A stretch of DNA of 40,808 bases, taken from contig CAIMLG010000196.1 of NCBI GenBank assembly GCA_903842235.1, positions 1-40,808 on the forward strand. The letters are read 5' to 3'. This document shows positions 1 through 7,642 of the stretch, in pieces. The position numbers and the translations under genes are program-made. The stretch's first letter is position 1, and every line of letters begins with the position of its first letter. This DNA is from an uncultured Verrucomicrobia subdivision 3 bacterium. GTDB taxonomy: Bacteria; Verrucomicrobiota; Verrucomicrobiia; Limisphaerales; UBA11358. The notes under the pieces are model-generated. The model ran no database searches. It saw only the letters and a list, made by a program, of their open reading frames with translations, and was not told the DNA's origin.

Positions 1-377
1 ACCTTCGGTTTTTCGGTTTCTTCCGACGCAGAAATCTGCACCTTAATCGCATCCACTTCTTCCGTCGGCGTCGGCTGCGGCGGATCGCTCAAAAAACCAA
101 TCACCCCCTGCGTCTCGCGGATGAAATACCAGGGCTTTTCAATGATGCGGCGCTCATCGTCCAACAGCACCATTTCCACAAAAACGTATCCCGGCCATAA
201 CTTGCGGTTGGAGACGGTCTTCTTCTGGTTACGCACTTCGACGACTTTTTCAATCGGCACCATGACTTCCTTGATGAAGTCCTGCATCTCTTCCGTCTTG
301 ATGCGCTTCTCAATGCTGTCCTTGACCTTGTTTTCCTGGCCGGAGAGCGTCTGAATGATGAACCATTGATTGCGCAT
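1..377 (-). CDS. nusG: Transcription termination/antitermination protein NusG, C-terminal part outside window
   Basis: NusG binds RNA polymerase and couples it to Rho or to the leading ribosome. About 125 codons are visible, starting MRNQWFIIQTLSGQENKVKD and covering the NGN domain. The segment WPGYVFVEM near residues 66-74 and the stretch W-Y-F-I-R-E-T-Q-G-V near residues 89-98 are typical of the family. The window edge cuts the gene before the KOW domain. The ATG at 377 is 11 bases downstream of the secE stop, as in the usual secE-nusG pair. Translation continues off the left edge, where rplK would be expected from family gene order (inference). The identification is firm. Confidence 0.95.
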   Translation of the reverse strand, partial: MRNQWFIIQTLSGQENKVKDSIEKRIKTEEMQDFIKEVMVPIEKVVEVRNQKKTVSNRKLWPGYVFVEMVLLDDERRIIEKPWYFIRETQGVIGFLSDPPQPTPTEEVDAIKVQISASEETEKPK

Positions 378-388
378 GAAATTGTGAA

Positions 389-709
389 TTATTGCCGCTT
401 GGTGACCAAAAAGTGAAATACAATACACCCCAACACAATGACCGCCACTTGGGCGATTAAACTGAATGAGGTCCTAAATAAAATGGCATCTACCGCCACC
501 ACAAACCCACCCAACAGGGCAATCATGACGGCAATGAGGGCGGTGGAACCCTTCAATTCCTCCCAGCTGGGCCAGGAGCATTTCTTAAGCTCTTCACGCG
601 TCTCCTGCACATAAACCGCGAGGCGCTGGATCTGGCCTTTCCACCATAGCAGAAAAAACACAGTACCAACGGCCACCGCCCAAAACGCAATATATTTCCA
701 GTTATACAC
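389..709 (-). CDS. secE: Preprotein translocase subunit SecE
   Basis: This is the small essential clamp subunit of the SecYEG inner-membrane protein channel. The protein has 106 residues. A hydrophobic segment lies at about 7-23. The conserved amphipathic helix follows at 37-52 (ETREELKKCSWPSWEEL), and further hydrophobic segments at about 57-77 and 85-101 make it a three-helix, proteobacterial-like SecE rather than the minimal single-helix form. The start is a GTG at 709; no in-frame ATG lies upstream or in the first helix, and no clear Shine-Dalgarno sequence is visible. It sits between tRNA-Ser and nusG on the same strand, in the widely conserved tuf-tRNA-Trp-secE-nusG order. Confidence 0.95.
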   Translation of the reverse strand: MYNWKYIAFWAVAVGTVFFLLWWKGQIQRLAVYVQETREELKKCSWPSWEELKGSTALIAVMIALLGGFVVAVDAILFRTSFSLIAQVAVIVLGCIVFHFLVTKRQ

Positions 710-813
710 AATTTTATCTTGTTTGCCGGGCCGCTTCTCGCGACCCCGATAGACTCAACCGCTACAATTCACTTTCGGGCAACAACTGCGCCAACCGCCG
801 GTCCAGCCAAGGC

Positions 814-903
814 TGGCGGAGAGGGAGGGATTCGAACCCCCGTTGGGCGTTAACCCAAAGCGGTTTTCAAGACCGCCGCGATAGACCACTCTGCCACCTC
901 TCC
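814..903 (-). tRNA. tRNA-Ser (anticodon UGA)
   Basis: The gene reads GGAGAGG at the 5' end (903) and pairs with CCTCTCC before discriminator G and an encoded CCA (816-814). The anticodon loop carries TGA, and the long variable arm expected of a class II tRNA-Ser is present. The 90-base length fits. It lies between tRNA-Trp and secE. A CCAGCC/GGCTGG inverted repeat (804-817) overlaps the CCA end and could be a 3' processing or pausing structure (inference). Confidence 0.95.
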
Positions 904-915
904 AAGTTCGCAGAC

Positions 916-991
916 TGGCACGGCGGGAGGGACTTGAACCCCCAACCAATGGTTTTGGAGACCACTACTCTACCAATTGAGCTACCGCCGT
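916..991 (-). tRNA. tRNA-Trp (anticodon CCA)
   Basis: This is a 76-base cloverleaf with acceptor ACGGCGG (5' at 991) pairing with CCGCCGT, discriminator G and encoded CCA. The anticodon loop reads CTCCAAA, giving anticodon CCA for tryptophan. It lies between the tuf terminator and tRNA-Ser. tRNA-Trp upstream of secE-nusG is a common bacterial arrangement. Confidence 0.96.
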
Positions 992-1021
992 AGCCGTAAT
1001 CAAATCTCGCCCTCTACGGAC

Positions 1022-1056
1022 AAAAAGGGAGCACGGAGGATCAAACTCCGCGCTCC
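1022..1056 (-). terminator. Rho-independent terminator after tuf
   Basis: Read on the minus strand, an 11-bp stem (1046-1056 with 1028-1038, one G-U pair) encloses a 7-base loop and is followed by C and five T. It begins 16 bases past the tuf stop. It separates the very highly expressed tuf from the tRNA-Trp/tRNA-Ser/secE/nusG part, so it may act as a partial terminator. No good promoter is visible in the 30 bases before tRNA-Trp. Confidence 0.75.
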
Positions 1057-1072
1057 TGAAACCGAGGCGCCA

Positions 1073-2260
1073 TTAAGCGACGACTTCAACAACAATGCCC
1101 GATCCGATGGTGCGGCCGCCTTCGCGACTCGCGAACTTGAGACCTTTTTCCATCGCCACGGTCTTCTGCAATTCGACGTCCACCGAGACGTTGTCGCCGG
1201 GCATCACCATTTCGATGCCCGCCGGCAGCGTGAGCGTACCCGTGACGTCGGAGGTGCGGAAATAGAACTGCGGACGGTAATTGGTGAAGAACGGCGTGTG
1301 GCGGCCACCTTCATCCTTGGTCAAGACGTAAACTTCCGCCTTGAACTTCGTGTGCGGCTTGATGGAGCCGGGCTTGGCCAAAACCATGCCGCGTTCCACT
1401 TCGTCCTTGGTTGTGCCCCGGAGCAGCACGCCAACATTGTCGCCGGCGCTCGCCGAATCGAGCAGCTTACGGAACATTTCGATGTCGGTCGCGACCGTCT
1501 TGCGAGTGTCTTTCAAACCGACAATTTCGACTTCTTCCATCTTCTTAAGCACGCCGCGTTCCACGCGACCGGTCACCACCGTGCCACGACCTTCAATCGT
1601 AAACACGTCTTCGACGCACATCAGGAACGGCTTGTCGATTTCGCGCGTCGGGTCAGGAATAAAGCTGTCCAGCGCGTCGAGCAATGCGGCGATTTGCGCT
1701 TCACCTTCCGGCGTGCCCGCCAAAGCAGCCGTCGCGGAGGCGCGGATAATCGGTGTGGTGTCGCCCGGAAAACCATACTTCGTGAGCAGCTCGCGGATTT
1801 CCATTTCGATGAGTTCAAGCAAGTCCGGGTCAGCTAGATCAACCTTGTTCAAGCAGACAATCATGCTCGGCACCCCCACCTGGCGGGCGAGCAAAATGTG
1901 TTCGCGCGTCTGGGGCATCGGGCCGTCGGCGGCGCTGACCACAAGGATCGCACCGTCCATCTGCGCGGCACCCGTGATCATGTTTTTCACATAATCCGCG
2001 TGGCCGGGGCAGTCAACATGCGCGTAATGGCGCTTGGGGCTTTCGTATTCGACGTGCGACACCGCGATAGTCACGGTCTTCGTTTCGTCACGAACCGTGC
2101 CGCCCTTGGTGATTGAGGCATACGAGATGGGCGTCGCCATGCCCTTTTTCGACTGCACGTGGACGATTGCCGCCGTAAGGGTGGATTTGCCGTGGTCAAC
2201 GTGACCGATGGTGCCGACGTTAACGTGCGGTTTGGTTCTCTGAAATTGCTCTTTGGCCAT
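1073..2260 (-). CDS. tuf: Elongation factor Tu
   Basis: EF-Tu is the GTPase that delivers aminoacyl-tRNA to the ribosome. The protein has 395 residues, the normal length. The P-loop GHVDHGKS lies at residues 19-26, with DCPGH near 81 and NKVD near 136, followed by the beta-barrel domains II ([13 protein letters not shown]) and III (ending [10 protein letters not shown]). The ATG at 2260 gives the canonical N-terminus [20 protein letters not shown]. tRNA-Thr lies just upstream on the same strand, and tRNA-Trp, tRNA-Ser, secE and nusG follow. A strong terminator lies directly after the stop. The gene is probably transcribed with tRNA-Thr from the promoter at 2489-2517. Confidence 0.99.
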   Translation of the reverse strand: MAKEQFQRTKPHVNVGTIGHVDHGKSTLTAAIVHVQSKKGMATPISYASITKGGTVRDETKTVTIAVSHVEYESPKRHYAHVDCPGHADYVKNMITGAAQMDGAILVVSAADGPMPQTREHILLARQVGVPSMIVCLNKVDLADPDLLELIEMEIRELLTKYGFPGDTTPIIRASATAALAGTPEGEAQIAALLDALDSFIPDPTREIDKPFLMCVEDVFTIEGRGTVVTGRVERGVLKKMEEVEIVGLKDTRKTVATDIEMFRKLLDSASAGDNVGVLLRGTTKDEVERGMVLAKPGSIKPHTKFKAEVYVLTKDEGGRHTPFFTNYRPQFYFRTSDVTGTLTLPAGIEMVMPGDNVSVDVELQKTVAMEKGLKFASREGGRTIGSGIVVEVVA

Positions 2261-2297
2261 GTGATTTCGTGTGTTGCTGTTTTCGTTTTTGTTTAGC

Positions 2298-2373
2298 TGG
2301 AGCCCATGATCAGGATTGAACTGATGACCTCGTCCTTACCAAGGACGTGCTCTACCAACTGAGCTACATGGGC
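2298..2373 (-). tRNA. tRNA-Thr (anticodon GGU)
   Basis: This is a 76-base tRNA with acceptor GCCCATG (5' at 2373) pairing with CATGGGC, discriminator T and encoded CCA at 2300-2298. The anticodon stem GTCCT/AGGAC closes loop TGGTAA-type sequence with anticodon GGT. It lies 37 bases upstream of tuf and is presumably co-transcribed with it, as in many bacteria. Confidence 0.95.
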
Positions 2374-2488
2374 ATCCAGAAAATTCTATTCAAACCCGAT
2401 TCGTAAAACGACAAAAAACCAACCCTCTCAACTTTCCTCCGAAATATGAGAGAGTTTCGGTATTGAATTTTACGGCTCTGACGGGCGC

Positions 2489-2517
2489 AAGCTAGGTAAC
2501 TGGGAGCCGACTGTCAA
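2489..2517 (-). promoter_or_regulatory. Sigma70-type promoter of the tRNA-Thr/tuf operon
   Basis: On the minus strand a perfect TTGACA (2517-2512) is followed by a 17-base spacer and TAGCTT (2494-2489). This puts the transcript start near 2482, about 110 bases before tRNA-Thr. A T/A-rich run directly upstream could act as an UP element. The rest of the 2374-2703 intergenic stretch shows only a weak CTCTCA/TGAGAG inverted repeat near 2427-2453 and a short ACTTATAAGT palindrome near 2660. I see no gene in it. Confidence 0.65.
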
Positions 2518-2703
2518 TAATTTTTTTGGTTTTCTTTCGCTCAGATTGCAGCCAGCCGCCTCTGACATAATTTCCCCACCCAGCAAACCTCGTAGGCTTC
2601 TCTCGGTCCGCCTTGCACCACCTTTCCAGATCGTCGCTTGCATGTCATTTTAGACGAACAACTTATAAGTTTTGAATCAATATTTAAAACCAATTTTCAT
2701 TCC

Positions 2704-3672
2704 TTAAGCCCGTGGATGAGCCTCATCGTAGGCCCGTTTTAGACGCTCCGTGGTGACGTGCGTGTAAACCTGGGTTGTGATCAAGTGCGCGTGACCGAGC
2801 AGTTCCTGCACGCTCCGCAAATCGGCGCCCGCATCGAGCAGATGCGTGGCGTAGCTATGCCGTAATTTATGCGGCGTCAAACCCGGATCCAAGCCCGCCA
2901 CCATCAGATAATTTTTTAGCCGGCGCGCCAGTTGTAATGGTGAAAGTGGCCCCGCTTTCCGGGTATCGGCGCGAAAAACCGGCTGTCCAACCGTTGGCGG
3001 CTCCAATAATTGCGCCCAATAATGCTGAATGGCCTGCAGTGCGGGGGCGCCGATGGGCACGAGCCGTTCTTTTTTGCCCTTGCCGCGAACCCGCACGACC
3101 TGCTCCCCGGCATCAATGTCCCCCACGCGCAGGCCGCACAGTTCACTCACGCGCAAGCCGCAGGAATAAATCGTCTCCAGCACCGCAACGTCTCGCCAGC
3201 AGACTTCTGCCGAAATCGGCCGACCCGGTCTGGACTCCTGCGGCTGCGTGGCCAGCACTTTTGCAGGTACGGCCAGCAAATCCGCCATTTGCTGGAGCGT
3301 CAGAAACCTGGGCAAGCGCTGCGGCGCTTTTGGAAGGGAAATGTTTTTGATCGGTAGCTTTTCCACCACGCCTTGCCGCATCAGAAATTTATAAAATGTC
3401 CGCAGCGCCGAAAACCGCAGCGCCGTAGCCGCCCGGCTCAAATTGTTCCGGCCGAGGTAACGCAAGTAAGCCCGAAAATCATCCCGCTGCAGTTGCCCCC
3501 AAGCAACCGCCGTTTTACGTTCGGTCAAATGCCAGCGGAAAAACTCCATCAGGGCCTGCGCGTAATTCCGCTGCGTATAGACCGACGCCCCGCGATCCGT
3601 CGCCAAGTGCGCGAGAAATTTCTGAATCCACGGATCGCGGATTTCCGGCGGGGGATTTTCGGCAGGCGGCAT
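2704..3672 (-). CDS. Tyrosine site-specific recombinase, XerC/XerD type
   Basis: This is a DNA breaking-rejoining enzyme of the Xer group, which resolves chromosome dimers at dif with FtsK. The protein has 322 residues, slightly longer than the usual 295-310. An N-terminal SAM-like core-binding domain (about 10-105) is followed by the catalytic domain. Visible catalytic residues are R174 (CGLRVSEL), K198, H268 and R271 (HKLRHSYATHLLDAG), H294 (LLGH) and nucleophile Y303. The ATG at 3672 is chosen because it overlaps the upstream stop as TGATG (translational coupling) and gives a normal Xer N-terminus. Longer in-frame extensions would overlap the neighbour by far. Whether it is XerC or XerD cannot be told from sequence alone. 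It is not next to any obvious mobile element. Confidence 0.9.
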   Translation of the reverse strand: MPPAENPPPEIRDPWIQKFLAHLATDRGASVYTQRNYAQALMEFFRWHLTERKTAVAWGQLQRDDFRAYLRYLGRNNLSRAATALRFSALRTFYKFLMRQGVVEKLPIKNISLPKAPQRLPRFLTLQQMADLLAVPAKVLATQPQESRPGRPISAEVCWRDVAVLETIYSCGLRVSELCGLRVGDIDAGEQVVRVRGKGKKERLVPIGAPALQAIQHYWAQLLEPPTVGQPVFRADTRKAGPLSPLQLARRLKNYLMVAGLDPGLTPHKLRHSYATHLLDAGADLRSVQELLGHAHLITTQVYTHVTTERLKRAYDEAHPRA

Positions 3673-4913
3673 CACGATACAGCGCGGCAGGTCAGCCGGA
3701 ATTTTCCCGAAGGCTGAGGCGGCAGTTTCTCCACGGCAATAGCGCGGATTAGTTGATTGAGGCCAAGCAGGTTTGCAAGGCACGCCGTCAGGCGATTCAA
3801 ATCCTCCACGGCCACCGGCACTGAATCCAAAACGAATTGCAAATCGCACTGGCCACTTTCCGTCTGCCGAAGCTGATAATGCGCGATACCGGAAACACCC
3901 TCAAAACAGCGATCCACTGCCAACGTCGTCACGCGCTGTCCGTCGCTCCGGCGCAACGCATCGCGGACACGGCCATGCACCAGATAATTTCCGCCGGCGC
4001 GCTGCACGAGGTCGCCAACCCGATAACGCAGGAGCGGCATGATTTGATTCGTGAGCGTGGTCACCACCAGCTCGCCAATGCCATTTTCATCCGGGTTGAT
4101 GATCTCATAATAAACATTTTCCTCGCAGCTACGCATTTCGCCAGGTTCATTTTCAACCAGTAAATGGCCAGCCTCCGTCGAGCCGTATAGATTAAAAATC
4201 GGCACGCCGAAAACGCGTTCCAGAATTCTCCGATGCACTACGCTGACAAATTCGTAGCTACAGAGGATGAATTTGACCGACGGAAACCGAAGTCCGCGCC
4301 GTTCGCAAAACCGCGCAAACCACACGCCATGCACCGGGTCCAGATCGAGAAATTGCGGAGCCCATTCCGCCACTTCATCCGCCATGCGCGCCAGCTCTTC
4401 TTCCGCCAGCAGAAAGGGAATGCGCGCCTGGTTCACATACAAAGTTCCGCCCAGTGTGCGCGCGGACTTAGCCATGTAGTTGGAGAAACACACGACTCCA
4501 TTACAGACCGGCGGCACGATAGTTGCCCGACGGGCATTCGGATGCCCGTCCAAAACCGCCGCGATGAAACCGTTCAAACGCAGCACGCGTTCCTCCTGCG
4601 CGTCCCACCAACCGCGGGCAAACAGCACCGCCGTCCGTTCATCTGAAGTGCCGGAGGTATGTTCCAACTCCACCAAATTTTCGGCGAGCAGCACTTCCAG
4701 CTTCTGCCCAGCGCGCAGAAAATTATCGGGGAAATTCTTGCGGATGTCTGCTTTGGTGATCAGGTGCAAACCCGAAAAATCGCCCGCCTGTAGCGCCGCA
4801 CGATACAGCGGCACCTCCCGCCACTGCGGATAATAGTCCGTCAGTCGCGAACGCCGCCCCGCCGGCGGGCCAGGTTCAGAAGTAATTTTTGGGAGCGCCA
4901 CCATTCCGCCCAT
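3672..4913 (-). CDS. PaaK-like (phenylacetate-CoA ligase family) adenylate-forming enzyme
   Basis: The protein, about 413 residues, belongs to the ANL adenylate-forming family closest in layout to phenylacetate-CoA ligase and F390-synthetase-like proteins. The phosphate-binding loop reads HTSGTSDERT (variant of SGTTG), the adenylate motif YGSTEAGH is present, and an R-Y-R-V-G-D motif precedes a C-terminal lid with P-S-G-K-F. The substrate is unknown; an acyl or aryl acid is expected. The start is uncertain: ATG at 4913 or 4904 are both plausible, while a GTG at 4973 would overlap the upstream gene. The stop overlaps the xer start by one base, and the upstream hydrolase ends 35 bases away, so the three genes likely form an operon. 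The pairing with a hydrolase could mean acyl activation and release (inference). Confidence 0.75.
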   Translation of the reverse strand: MGGMVALPKITSEPGPPAGRRSRLTDYYPQWREVPLYRAALQAGDFSGLHLITKADIRKNFPDNFLRAGQKLEVLLAENLVELEHTSGTSDERTAVLFARGWWDAQEERVLRLNGFIAAVLDGHPNARRATIVPPVCNGVVCFSNYMAKSARTLGGTLYVNQARIPFLLAEEELARMADEVAEWAPQFLDLDPVHGVWFARFCERRGLRFPSVKFILCSYEFVSVVHRRILERVFGVPIFNLYGSTEAGHLLVENEPGEMRSCEENVYYEIINPDENGIGELVVTTLTNQIMPLLRYRVGDLVQRAGGNYLVHGRVRDALRRSDGQRVTTLAVDRCFEGVSGIAHYQLRQTESGQCDLQFVLDSVPVAVEDLNRLTACLANLLGLNQLIRAIAVEKLPPQPSGKFRLTCRAVS

Positions 4914-4948
4914 ACAGAAGCATCCGGCTAGGCAAATTTCCAGTGGAA

Positions 4949-5707
4949 TCACAAAAAACCGAGCACACAGCACACGAATTCCTCCGGCGCATCAGCCGGC
5001 ACCCAGTGGCCAGCCGTCGCGATGACCTGGATTTCCGCTGCGGGAAATCGCCGTCGGATATCGGGTTCGTCGGCGGGCGTGATGTAATCCGACTTGCCGC
5101 CGCGAATAAACAGCGCTGGCTTGGTGAACGGCTGGCCCGCGCCCAGAATTTCACCGAGCCGTGTATAATTCTCCGCCACCCCGCGCACATTCATCTTCCA
5201 CGCAAATCTCCCTCGCTCATCGCGGCCCAGATTTTTCAGCAGGAACCGCCGCAGATTCAGCGAGGGAATCTCCGGCGCAAGTGCCGCCTCAATGTCCGCC
5301 CGGATTTGGAACGCCACCAAATCTAGGGCCAGCAGCGCGCCAAAGATGTGATCATGCGCCCGCGGATAGGCCCGCGGCGCCATGTCCACCACGACCAGCT
5401 TGTTCACCCGTTCCGGGAAATCCAGCGCCAGTTGCATCGCCACCTTACCGCCCATCGAGTGACCGACCACCGCGGCGCTTTCAATTTTTTGAGCCGCCAA
5501 AAACTTCGCCACATCGGCCGCCAGTAGCGGATAATCCATCTCCGGGTGATGCGGCGAATAGCCATGGTTCCGCAGATCGGGCGCCAGGACGCGGAATTTC
5601 TCCGCCAGCTTCGGCGCCACGCCAAACCAGTTGTCACCCGAGCCGAACAGCCCATGCAGCAGCACCAGCGGTTCGCCGTGGCCGAGTTGTTTGAAATGCA
5701 ATTGCAT
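4949..5707 (-). CDS. Alpha/beta-hydrolase, YbfF/ABHD11-like esterase
   Basis: This is a serine hydrolase of about 252 residues. LVLLHGLFGSGDNW near the N-terminus supplies the oxyanion HG motif, GHSMGGKVAM carries the nucleophile Ser, and a C-terminal A-G-H-W carries the catalytic His; an acidic residue lies before it. The pattern HGLFGS-x-DNW with D-L-R-N-H-G is characteristic of the YbfF/ABHD11 esterase subgroup. The natural ester or thioester substrate is not known. The ATG at 5707 (MQLHFKQLGHGEPL) is preferred over a TTG at 5758. It is the first gene of a probable three-gene operon with the PaaK-like enzyme and the Xer recombinase, and it is divergent from the secreted protein at 5777. 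Confidence 0.85.
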   Translation of the reverse strand: MQLHFKQLGHGEPLVLLHGLFGSGDNWFGVAPKLAEKFRVLAPDLRNHGYSPHHPEMDYPLLAADVAKFLAAQKIESAAVVGHSMGGKVAMQLALDFPERVNKLVVVDMAPRAYPRAHDHIFGALLALDLVAFQIRADIEAALAPEIPSLNLRRFLLKNLGRDERGRFAWKMNVRGVAENYTRLGEILGAGQPFTKPALFIRGGKSDYITPADEPDIRRRFPAAEIQVIATAGHWVPADAPEEFVCCVLGFL

Positions 5708-5776
5708 GCCGGCGCTATTTTGCCCGCTCTGCCGACCGCGCTCAATGCTTGAAATCAAAAGGAAATCCGCAAGAAT

Positions 5777-6667
5777 ATGCCCGTGCGATCAATCCTTTAC
5801 TTTTTCCTAGGCGCGCTGGTGCTGTTGCTCCTCGCCAACCTGACCACTGCCGCCCCCACCGGCCCGACCATCCGGCTGGATTACGGGCACGGCACCTCCC
5901 AATTCAATTCGATCAGCCAATTCATGTATTTCGTGCCGCTGATCTCCGCCGAGCCGGTGACGGTGGTGACGAATGCCGGCAATTCCCAAAGCGCCCGGGT
6001 GCTGTCCTTTAACTGCCGCACCAACGGCAACGCCTTCAAAGCCACCTGTCAATTCAGCTTTGTGGGCGACGGCTCCCAGGAAAATCGCTTTGACCATACC
6101 CAGCACATCCAACGGCGGCTAAAAAATCTGCAGGCGGGCGAAACGCTGGCCCGCCAGCTCAGCGCCATCAACGTGCAAGGCTCCGGGCGCGGCGCGGTGG
6201 AAGTTTCCGGCAGCTGGACCAACGGCCAGCCCATCGCCAGCGAAGTCCGGCTGCTGTTTAATCAGGGACAGAGCAGCCCCGTCACCGTGTTGCTGGAAGA
6301 CATCGTCTGGCGGAATGGCGCGGCCGTAATCGAGAATGAAACGGTCGCCCGCATCAACGCCCTGACGTTCCGGCGCATGGACGGACGCCCCAAAATGGAA
6401 GTGGCCTTGGATTCCGTCAAACGGAAGGGAGCCAGTAACAGCCTCTGGCAAAATCTTATGGGGAGCATCAAGGGCAGCGTGGCCAATCTGTTCATCCCCC
6501 CGCTCAACATTGAAGCCGAAGGCCAAAACGCCATGCTAGATTTCGGCCAGGCGCTGGCAACCCAGCAGCCGGCCTTTACCTTTCCGTTTGCCCCTCGCCT
6601 GAAAAAAGCGCTGGTGACGGGAAGCGGCCCTGACAAAATAGATCGCGCGAAGACTGCGAAGGGATAA
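5777..6667 (+). CDS. Secreted protein of unknown function
   Basis: I do not recognise the family. The 296-residue protein starts with a clear signal peptide (MPVRSILYFFLGALVLLLLA, cleavage probably after TTAA near residue 25), so it is exported. The mature part is rich in beta-prone sequence without cysteine motifs of a known enzyme (two cysteines near 79 and 90 could form a disulfide). A conserved-looking stretch S-L-W-Q-N-L-M-G-S-I-K-G near 225 is followed by a proline-rich NLFIPPLNIE segment resembling a membrane-associating helix. It is transcribed divergently from the hydrolase with a 69-base gap and is convergent with the next gene. GC and codon use match its neighbours. Confidence 0.7.
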   Translation: MPVRSILYFFLGALVLLLLANLTTAAPTGPTIRLDYGHGTSQFNSISQFMYFVPLISAEPVTVVTNAGNSQSARVLSFNCRTNGNAFKATCQFSFVGDGSQENRFDHTQHIQRRLKNLQAGETLARQLSAINVQGSGRGAVEVSGSWTNGQPIASEVRLLFNQGQSSPVTVLLEDIVWRNGAAVIENETVARINALTFRRMDGRPKMEVALDSVKRKGASNSLWQNLMGSIKGSVANLFIPPLNIEAEGQNAMLDFGQALATQQPAFTFPFAPRLKKALVTGSGPDKIDRAKTAKG

Positions 6668-6709
6668 ATCTTCTTCGCCGACGGCGCGCCCTTCGCACTA
6701 CAAATATCA

Positions 6710-7558
6710 TCAACCCGGATCAATCCGCACCGGCCTCCATGTCATCGGAATTTTGTGTTGAACGCAGAAATTGTAGAATCGCTTGGACGCAACAAGGCAT
6801 GTCTTAATCTCTTTATTGCATGCCAGATCAAAATCAGTTAGCTGGGCGATGGCTGACCGCAAATAATGGAATTCAGATGGAACGTAAGGAGCTTCATCTC
6901 GCAATCCGCCATCTTTGGGGCCGGAACAAGGTTCGCCCTTCGTATTGACAAACCGGCAAACTGGCGATAACTGCGGCATGACACGATCAGACGCCAATTC
7001 CCAGACTCGTCCTTGATACTTTTCTGCTTTGGAACCTTCAATAGCCAGAGGCTTGAAAACGACGCCAACCAGACCCTCGGCTATCATGGCAACGCGCATT
7101 TCTTCCGACACCATTAGTCCATCTGGAGCTGCACTGGCAATTTTGAAGGGTGTTCGCAACTCGCTGGCCTTGATAGCTAAAACACCGTCAGGCCGACGTT
7201 TCACCGTCTTCCAAATAATAACTTCGGGACTCGGTTCCAGGAATTCGGCTGCCTCAAAATCAGAATTGTCATAGATGCGGCGGTAATACATATGGAACTG
7301 CTTGGGGCGCAAATGTGCCCCATAATGTATTTGCGGTTCCATTCCGCAGGCGCAAAGGAAGTCAATGATCTTCTGGTTCCGCATGTCATCCAGGGGAAGC
7401 GAAGAACGAAAAAGGCAACCCGATTTTGCTTCCGGACACAATTTGACCAATTTGCCGAACCGCGTGTGCTCCAAATAATCATCAGTTTCCAATCTTGTAT
7501 GTTCCAAATAACCATCCAAGTCAGGCAAACCTATTGTTATCTCGCAGTGGGTATTCAT
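6710..7558 (-). CDS. Uncharacterised protein, possibly related to the double-CXXCG/immunity-like family
   Basis: This is a 282-residue soluble protein with no signal peptide. The layout in the second half (S-E-E-M-R-V-A-M-I-A-E-G-L-x-G-V-x-F-K-P-L, then the C-terminal VASKRFYNFC...PMTWRPVRIDP) resembles DUF-type proteins found in Planctomycetes and Myxococcus that include the double-CXXCG immunity-like group, but the N-terminal paired CXXCG motifs are missing. The assignment is tentative. Near the N-terminus the hexamer YLEHTR occurs twice, 11 residues apart (17-22 and 28-33), a small tandem duplication. Base composition is more AT-rich than its neighbours, which hints at acquisition. It is convergent with the secreted protein and lies after topB on the same strand. 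Confidence 0.6.
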   Translation of the reverse strand: MNTHCEITIGLPDLDGYLEHTRLETDDYLEHTRFGKLVKLCPEAKSGCLFRSSLPLDDMRNQKIIDFLCACGMEPQIHYGAHLRPKQFHMYYRRIYDNSDFEAAEFLEPSPEVIIWKTVKRRPDGVLAIKASELRTPFKIASAAPDGLMVSEEMRVAMIAEGLVGVVFKPLAIEGSKAEKYQGRVWELASDRVMPQLSPVCRFVNTKGEPCSGPKDGGLRDEAPYVPSEFHYLRSAIAQLTDFDLACNKEIKTCLVASKRFYNFCVQHKIPMTWRPVRIDPG

Positions 7559-7642
7559 GACATCGTGAACTACGGCGCGGCGCTTCGGCTAAATCCAAAA
7601 AGGTTCTGCACTCGTGCTACATGCAGTAAACAAGTAAACCCA

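Noticed and set aside
4914-4973. GTG start for the PaaK-like enzyme with a lipoprotein-like N-terminus
   Set aside because: It would overlap the hydrolase gene by 25 bases and is less likely than the ATG codons at 4913 or 4904.
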